Both the position numbers and the translations under genes were made by a program. From Schizochytrium sp. TIO01 (lineage: Eukaryota; Sar; Bigyra; Thraustochytrida; Thraustochytriidae), in NCBI GenBank assembly GCA_004764695.1, contig SMSO01000035.1:4612040-4676039 (forward strand): 64,000 nt of DNA, in the 5' to 3' direction. Under the pieces are notes generated by a model, which worked only from the letters and a program-made list of their open reading frames with translations, had not been told where the DNA came from and searched no databases. This document shows positions 59,212-64,000 of this stretch, in pieces. Every line of letters begins with the position of its first letter. Within the stretch, counting starts at the first letter, position 1.

Positions 59212-60618
59212 ATGGTAGTTCTTCCAAAAGATCAACCCTGAGCAGAAATTAAGACTGGGCATCATGATCTTAATCATTGGTATCTTCGTGCTAATTCTTA
59301 CCTGAACCCGTACGACATTGGATACCAAACATGCAATGATGATGATCCTGATGTAGAGAATGGTGATGATACACGTGCCACACTACTACAGGAGGGGCAA
59401 CATCAGGGACTGGGAAGTACAACAGCTTCCAGCGGGACTATTTCTCACGAAAAAAGTACGATCCCAATCTAACGGCGCGTCCCACTACGGATAATATGCT
59501 GCGTACCCTGCGGATGATAACGTTTAGGGGGGCTTGACATTTGGTAGGATGCCGCAGGATAAGGACATTTTTTGGGGTCCTATAGTGAATGATGCTCCTA
59601 CCTCAATTGTGTGGGTGTGCGCAGCAAAGGAGCAGATCCATTTTACCTGAGGTCGGCTGGTACACGGGCCAGGGCCAAATTTCCATGATCGTGCAAATGC
59701 CAAGGCCCTTCGCATCAATATCTTTTGTGTCAGCTACAATGATGAAATGTTCCCTATCCCCACTGACGAATTCAAAGCGGCTTATTTGAAGAACTTCTGG
59801 AAAGTTGCAGGTGCCAGTTTTATAACCCCTAAATGAGGCAAGGTAGATGTTTTTGATTTTGATTCCAACCGTCCTGCTGATCACCACGATTCTACTCTCT
59901 TCAGTGCGGTCGTAAAAAAGTATCCTGACTGGTGGCCGCAGGTCAAGGCAGAGCAGCTTCCCTTGATAGATCATGATGGGCTATCGTTAGTGCAGGTTAG
60001 GAGTGCAGTACGTTGAGTGAAGGGATCCATTGATTTCAGTTCTTTGCATGAACTAGCAGGCAGTCACTCTTATTTGGTTGAATGTGACCCAGAGAAGAAG
60101 ATAAATGTAATACCTGGTGCTCTTTTTAATGATGGCATGCGCATGATAAGCTATACAACGCGCTACATGTACTTACATGTATCTTCCTAATTCTACCGCA
60201 ATGGTTGATTTAGAGCAGAACCTGAATCTTATCGTTTCATTCAGAATTGCGCGACTTCCAAAATTAGCATGTTTCACCAGTGGAAGAGCGATGGGTATGC
60301 CGTTCACAGGGGAATATGTGTTTTACAAGGTTAGTATAGTTGGTTGGTCAAAGCCAGGCATGAAGACCACTCTGTGGTTCACTGGGCGGACCAAGACTAG
60401 CAAGACTCGACTCGAGGACTTTCTAACATTGAGACCAATCATCTCATAAAGAGCTTCAACGACGATGGTTTCACTCGCTGTGTGGCCTATCGCCATGCTT
60501 GGTGTTTCATAGGTGGTAATAATGTGGAACTCTGTGGTTGCCGCGATCCTTGGATAGATCTTAACACAGGTGTGCGCTTTGTGGCGAGCAATGTCGTGAT
60601 GGACTGCAGTGTTACATG
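59212..60618 (+). pseudogene. decayed gene of unknown family, main frame interrupted only by TGA
   Basis: A frame from ATG 59212 meets TGA at 59239 and then reads to 59470. A second frame supplies RKKYDPNLTARPTTDNMLRT, and from 59531 a third frame is open for about 220 codons to a TAA at about 60190, broken by three TGA codons (about 59648, 59834 and 60014). Its protein looks genuine (KDIFWGPIVNDAPTSIVWV, NDEMFPIPTDEFKAAYLKNFW, KKYPDWWPQVKAEQLPLID). A further frame (60177-60449) and then a return to the third frame (ETNHLIKSFNDDGFTRC) carry it to about 60618. No domain is recognised. Each of the three TGAs in the third frame could be a mutated CGA arginine codon. Frameshifts elsewhere argue for decay rather than recoding. 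Confidence 0.45.
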
Positions 60619-61200
60619 ATAGTAGCAGAAGGATTGTGTATCAGGTGCTTTCCATTTGAGGTTCGCGTAGAACTGGGGGCTTGACCTGTCATAAATACAA
60701 AGGTATAGTTCTCGATGAACCCATCATTCTTTTTCTCAGATTGTGTTCCCTCTTTGAAGTAAAAGGTAATTGTCTCGCGATCAATGGGTTGAAACCCGAT
60801 GTCTGTCACCCAAGTACGCACTCGCATCTTTCCAAGGCTGTCAGTAACAGTAAAGCTATCTCTGGGCATAAAAATGGGGCACAATGTCAATCATGATTTG
60901 AGGAAACTGCTCCTTGCTGTACTTATGTTGTTTGCACCGGCCGTTGAACATACGATGTATCAATGGTAACAGAGCTAAAGCGATGGTCGTCGTCGTCCTC
61001 TCTCCACGGCTGTCATGCGAACTAGGTGCACACAGTCCACCGTTCCTTTTTGAATAATGCGTCAATCGATTGGACTTCGGCCAAGTCCGCATCGGTGTAT
61101 ACTGAGTTTTCGCTATCGCCACAACAGTTAGACTTTGGCTCGTCATCCGAACGATGGTCCAGGGCAGGAATGTTTTGGATGTTGGTAATATTGACGACTA
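60612..61200 (-). pseudogene. decayed gene of unknown family, three successive frames
   Basis: Read leftward, three open frames follow one another: 61333-61022, 61146-60856 and 60890-60612. Their protein-like parts join smoothly by two single frameshifts: DADLAEVQSIDALFKKERW, then MFNGRCKQHKYSKEQFPQIM, then MRVRTWVTDIGFQPIDRETI and GFIENYTFVFMTGQAP. The stop lies at 60612, so it converges on the neighbouring + strand remnant. No family recognised. The boundary at the 5' side is approximate. Confidence 0.35.
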
Positions 61201-61693
61201 CGGAAGCACTCAACTGGATGTTGTTAGAAGAGAATCTGAGACCAATCGACACAACATCGCTGCAAAATATAGCTGTATCTCTTCTGAAAGATGATTCTGG
61301 CCAGCTTGAGGTTGACTGCAAAGTTGAAGGCAAGAGTCTTGATGAATGCTTTAAGAAGGTTGGTTATAAGGGTTAGCGAACTGTTGTCTTGGAAGATGAA
61401 TTTCAGGACAGACTGACTCATATAGTATTTACGGAGGCTAAGGCATTCTTGAACATGGTCAGAGATGCTTGACGAGGCCAGGTTAATTACATCTCTTCAA
61501 CCATCAATTCAAATGACACCATACTTGGATCTAGGTAATATGTCGTCGCACTTTTGTATATTGGCTTTGGCAGCCACATAAATCTGACTGTCTACTTCTG
61601 CTCTATTGTAAGCCTTCTGTCTACGAGGACTTTTTACAAATTGACGCCAAAAACTAAAGCAATGCCTTGTCCACTAGTTACTTCGATTGGAGA
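61150..61693 (+). pseudogene. decayed coding fragment, unknown family
   Basis: Protein-like + strand frames: NIDDYGSTQLDVVRRESETN, then by frameshift DDSGQLEVDCKVEGKSLDEC. After a TAG the same frame reads VVLEDEFQDRLTHIVFTEAK, and it meets a TGA and a TAA before fading near 61.69 kb. It overlaps the upstream end of the - strand remnant, so strand assignment around 61150-61330 is uncertain. No domain recognised. Confidence 0.3.
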
Positions 61694-62439
61694 TCTCAGC
61701 ATGTAACTAAAATTTCAATTGTTGTTAGAGGAGGTAAGCTGGGAATATCGAAGGTTAAGGAATATATCTCAAGCAGAGTTCGTTTAGATCTTCAGAAGCT
61801 GACAGATGAGGTCTTCGCAAGAATTGAAAGGTGCATTTGAGCAGCAGATGGTGCGTATAGAAGTTTAACTTTACTTTTGTGTGCTATCAAATGACATTAT
61901 GACTAATTTTCAATCATGCAATACTTTGACAGACAAATTCAATCTAGATACATTGACCCTCTATGTATATCACATCAAGAAAAAAATGTGATCTCTCTTT
62001 CTTTCTCTCCTATTATCTTTTAAATGCACACATACTTCTCTAGCTCGTCAACAGGAGTATCGATGAGTTGACGCTTCACTCCTTACAGCTTTCAAAATAT
62101 AATCTATTTGCCTATAGAGAAATAACAGGCGCATGAAAGAATCGTGTTCTATTAACCTGCGCAGATCTCTGTTCAACCACGAAGATAAAGGCAAACAGTT
62201 TTTCTCAAGGCGGACTTGGTCAGGCCAAGCAATCAACCATGTCCATGCGAGACCGAGAGTTTGGCATATCCAAACTCCTAGTAGAGGTTTCCGTGTATTC
62301 CTTCCCTGGAGATTGTGTCCTTTATACACATAGGCGTTAAATAGATTAAAATTGGATCTTTCTTCTTCATTATTTTTTAATTTATTTGAAAAACGTAATA
62401 TTTATATAGTGAAGTTAAACGTTTTGTTTACTGTTTTCG
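61694..62439. other. AT-rich spacer upstream of tRNA cluster
   Basis: No convincing gene. A 93-codon frame (62048-62329, -) and its + strand shadow have no recognisable features. Confidence 0.45.
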
Positions 62440-62562
62440 GGGATGATGCCGGAGTGGTCTAACGGGTTGGACTTGAACTGGTAGTGTAATTCGTAAGAGG
62501 ATATATGTGCTACTTGAAATCCAATGGCTTCGGCCGCGCAGGTTCGAACCCTGCTCATCTCG
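62440..62562 (+). tRNA. tRNA-Ser (UGA), intron-containing
   Basis: Acceptor stem GGGATGA pairs with TCATCTC (one G-U), with discriminator G. The D arm is present, the anticodon stem is TTGGA/TCCAA and the anticodon TGA is at 62474-62476. A 41-base intron (62478-62518) interrupts the loop after position 37, the canonical nuclear site. The intron ends with CTTGAA, duplicating the loop sequence just before it. The variable arm GGC-TTCG-GCC is long, as expected for serine tRNA. The T arm is GCAGG-TTCGAAC-CCTGC. A run of T at about 62576 can terminate Pol III. Confidence 0.95.
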
Positions 62563-62744
62563 TGTTATTACATCGCTTTTTAATAAGCAATATATATTTT
62601 TTAATTTTTATTATTGTTAATTAAAAATTCATTCTAATCAAAGGAAAAATGATTTCTCAAGGCAATCCTTATATTTGCCAACGACTCATCGCAGTTTGTC
62701 TCGGGAAATAGTAGCATCAAAGCTACATTCTCCTCCACTAGGAA

Positions 62745-62816
62745 TCCCGGTTAGCTCAGCGGTAGAGCGTTTGACTCTTAATCAAATGGTCGAGGGTTCG
62801 ATCCCCTCATTGGGAA
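62745..62816 (+). tRNA. tRNA-Lys (CUU)
   Basis: Acceptor TCCCGGT pairs with ATTGGGA (two G-U), with discriminator A. The D arm is TTAGCTCAGCGGTAGAGC, the anticodon stem TTTGA/TCAAA and the anticodon CTT lies at 62777-62779. The T arm is GAGGG-TTCGATC-CCCTC. No intron. A T-rich terminator follows directly. Confidence 0.95.
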
Positions 62817-63186
62817 TTCTTTTTTCCCGTTATATCAAAAATTCTTTTTACCACTAGAAAGGCAAACTAAACCTAAACAACTAGACATTATTAACTGAAA
62901 TATTATATCAACTGAAATATTATTTCTTTGAAGTAATAGATTTTAGGTTGATCGGCTGTGTGTTTAAGTTTTGAGTTATAGTCTGAGTTTTATTATTTTC
63001 TTCAAAATAATTAAAGAGTGAAACCGACAAGCAAAAAGAATATTATATCGAAAGTTAGACGAATTAGTTACTGATTATGCCCAAACACTTTTTGTTAGTA
63101 TTTTGAGAAGTTTGTTGAACTGATTTTCCTAAAGTGAATGGTTAGGAGTTGTAATATTGTACTTACTTACCTTGTTGGTCTATCGA
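62817..63186. other. AT-rich spacer between tRNA genes
   Basis: 370 AT-rich bases. Apart from the Pol III terminator of the preceding tRNA I see no feature. Confidence 0.5.
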
Positions 63187-63265
63187 GCTGTGATGACCGA
63201 GCGGTTAAGGTGCCACGTTAAGGCCGTGGTCCGAAAGGGCGTGGGTTCGAGTCCCACTCACAGTA
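63187..63265 (+). tRNA. tRNA-Leu (AAG)
   Basis: Acceptor GCTGTGA pairs with TCACAGT (the first pair is G-U), with discriminator A. The D stem is ACC/GGT, the anticodon stem CCACG/CGTGG and the anticodon AAG lies at 63220-63222. The extra arm TCC-GAAA-GGG is of class II length. The T arm is GTGGG-TTCGAGT-CCCAC. A TTTTTT-type terminator starts about 6 bases downstream. Confidence 0.95.
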
Positions 63266-63465
63266 TATTTTTTTAATTTTTGAATTTACTACCTGCCCTA
63301 AATAACTTTTTCTTTGCAAATTCAGCGAATTCGTTTTGAGTGTTGAAAATTAGATGTTTGACATGTTGCTGATATAAAATGGTTCTTAGGACTGTCGTTG
63401 AGGGTAGTATGGTTTGTAAATGCGCAAATAATTGTACTCTCGAAACTTTTCAGTTCCGAATCAAT

Positions 63466-63536
63466 TCTCCTGTGATGTAATGGCAGCATGTCAGACTCTG
63501 ACTCTGACAACCGTGGTTCGATTCCGCGTAGGAGAA
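63466..63536 (+). tRNA. tRNA-Gln (CUG)
   Basis: Acceptor TCTCCTG pairs with TAGGAGA (the last pair is G-U), with discriminator A. The D stem is ATGT/GCAT, the anticodon stem TCAGA/TCTGA and the anticodon CTG lies at 63498-63500. The T arm is CGTGG-TTCGATT-CCGCG with one G-U. A T7 terminator lies about ten bases downstream. Confidence 0.94.
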
Positions 63537-64000
63537 ACATGTAATCTTTTTTTAACTTTTTTTTGTTTTGTAAATCCACTGTATTTTACAAATAAAAAAG
63601 AAACAGTAGAACAACAGAATCAACAACGTATCCAAAGGCCGAACGACTTTATCAACTGCGTCTGGAGGCGGTTTACGTGGTGGTGAGCCCTACAAAGAAG
63701 AGATAGATCATTGAGGGTAACTACCCTTTCGTTAAAGTAGCAGCAATCACACATACAAAATAGCTACACGAAGCGAGACATTTTTATCAAACTATTGCAA
63801 GTTCGTGTGAGGCGCTCACCAAGAGATAGCGTAGGTCGAGACATGAAGGAAAAAGAATAGCTACATTAACATTCAGGGGCTGCTGACAACATCCATTCTC
63901 TAAGTCTAGGGTTTAGGCCTGTGTACGTTATACCTGGAGATTCATACCTGTGTACACACTTCGATGTTATACTTCAATACTAATCAACCCTTTCATCAAA
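63537..64000. other. spacer at window edge
   Basis: No gene recognised; the first bases hold the terminator of the tRNA-Gln gene. Confidence 0.5.

Overview
The window reads as nuclear DNA of an intron-poor unicellular eukaryote. Every confident protein is eukaryotic (26S proteasome lid subunit RPN7, checkpoint clamp RAD1, mitochondrial presequence protease, ER-type SLC35B1-like carrier), most long reading frames are uninterrupted, and the few introns found are short GT-AG introns. A secreted sulfatase with a Pro-Thr-rich stalk, a secreted protein with a C-terminal S74 self-processing domain, and single-exon genes separated by AT-rich spacers suggest a stramenopile, most likely a labyrinthulomycete/thraustochytrid. 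That assignment is inference; no rRNA or other marker is present to prove it.

Layout. 0.7-3.0 kb: iduronate-sulfatase-like gene (-). 3.0-14.3 kb: long gene-poor spacer with microsatellites and recurrent AT-rich blocks. 14.3-26.0 kb: dense single-exon block of small MAPEG-like membrane protein (+), SLC35B1-like transporter (-), S74-domain secreted protein (+), PreP-like protease (-), SET protein (+) and ApaG protein (-), on strictly alternating strands. 26-31 kb: gene-poor spacer with tandem repeats. 30.8-40.5 kb: small putative mitochondrial protein (-), glutamate dehydrogenase (+), RAD1 (+), RPN7 (-), secreted Cys-containing protein with one intron (+). 41.3-46.2 kb: tandem pair of AEC/PIN-like carriers (-) sharing a phase-2 intron at the same position. 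46.2-49 kb: microsatellite cluster. 49-61.8 kb: a graveyard of decayed reading frames, including a broken protein-kinase-fold gene and an unrecognised gene interrupted only by TGA within its longest frame. 62.4-63.6 kb: four tRNA genes (Ser-UGA with intron, Lys-CUU, Leu-AAG, Gln-CUG), all on the + strand.

The genes are mostly housekeeping and do not form an operon-like system. Loose themes are organelle/ER proteostasis (PreP, RPN7, SLC35B1-like), secreted or surface proteins (sulfatase, S74 protein, Cys-containing protein) and membrane transport (AEC pair). Several starts were moved to the first in-frame ATG because the longer frame begins at GTG or TTG. No clearly new molecular system is proven here; the most interesting leads are the decayed block next to the tRNA cluster and the self-cleaving S74 secreted protein.
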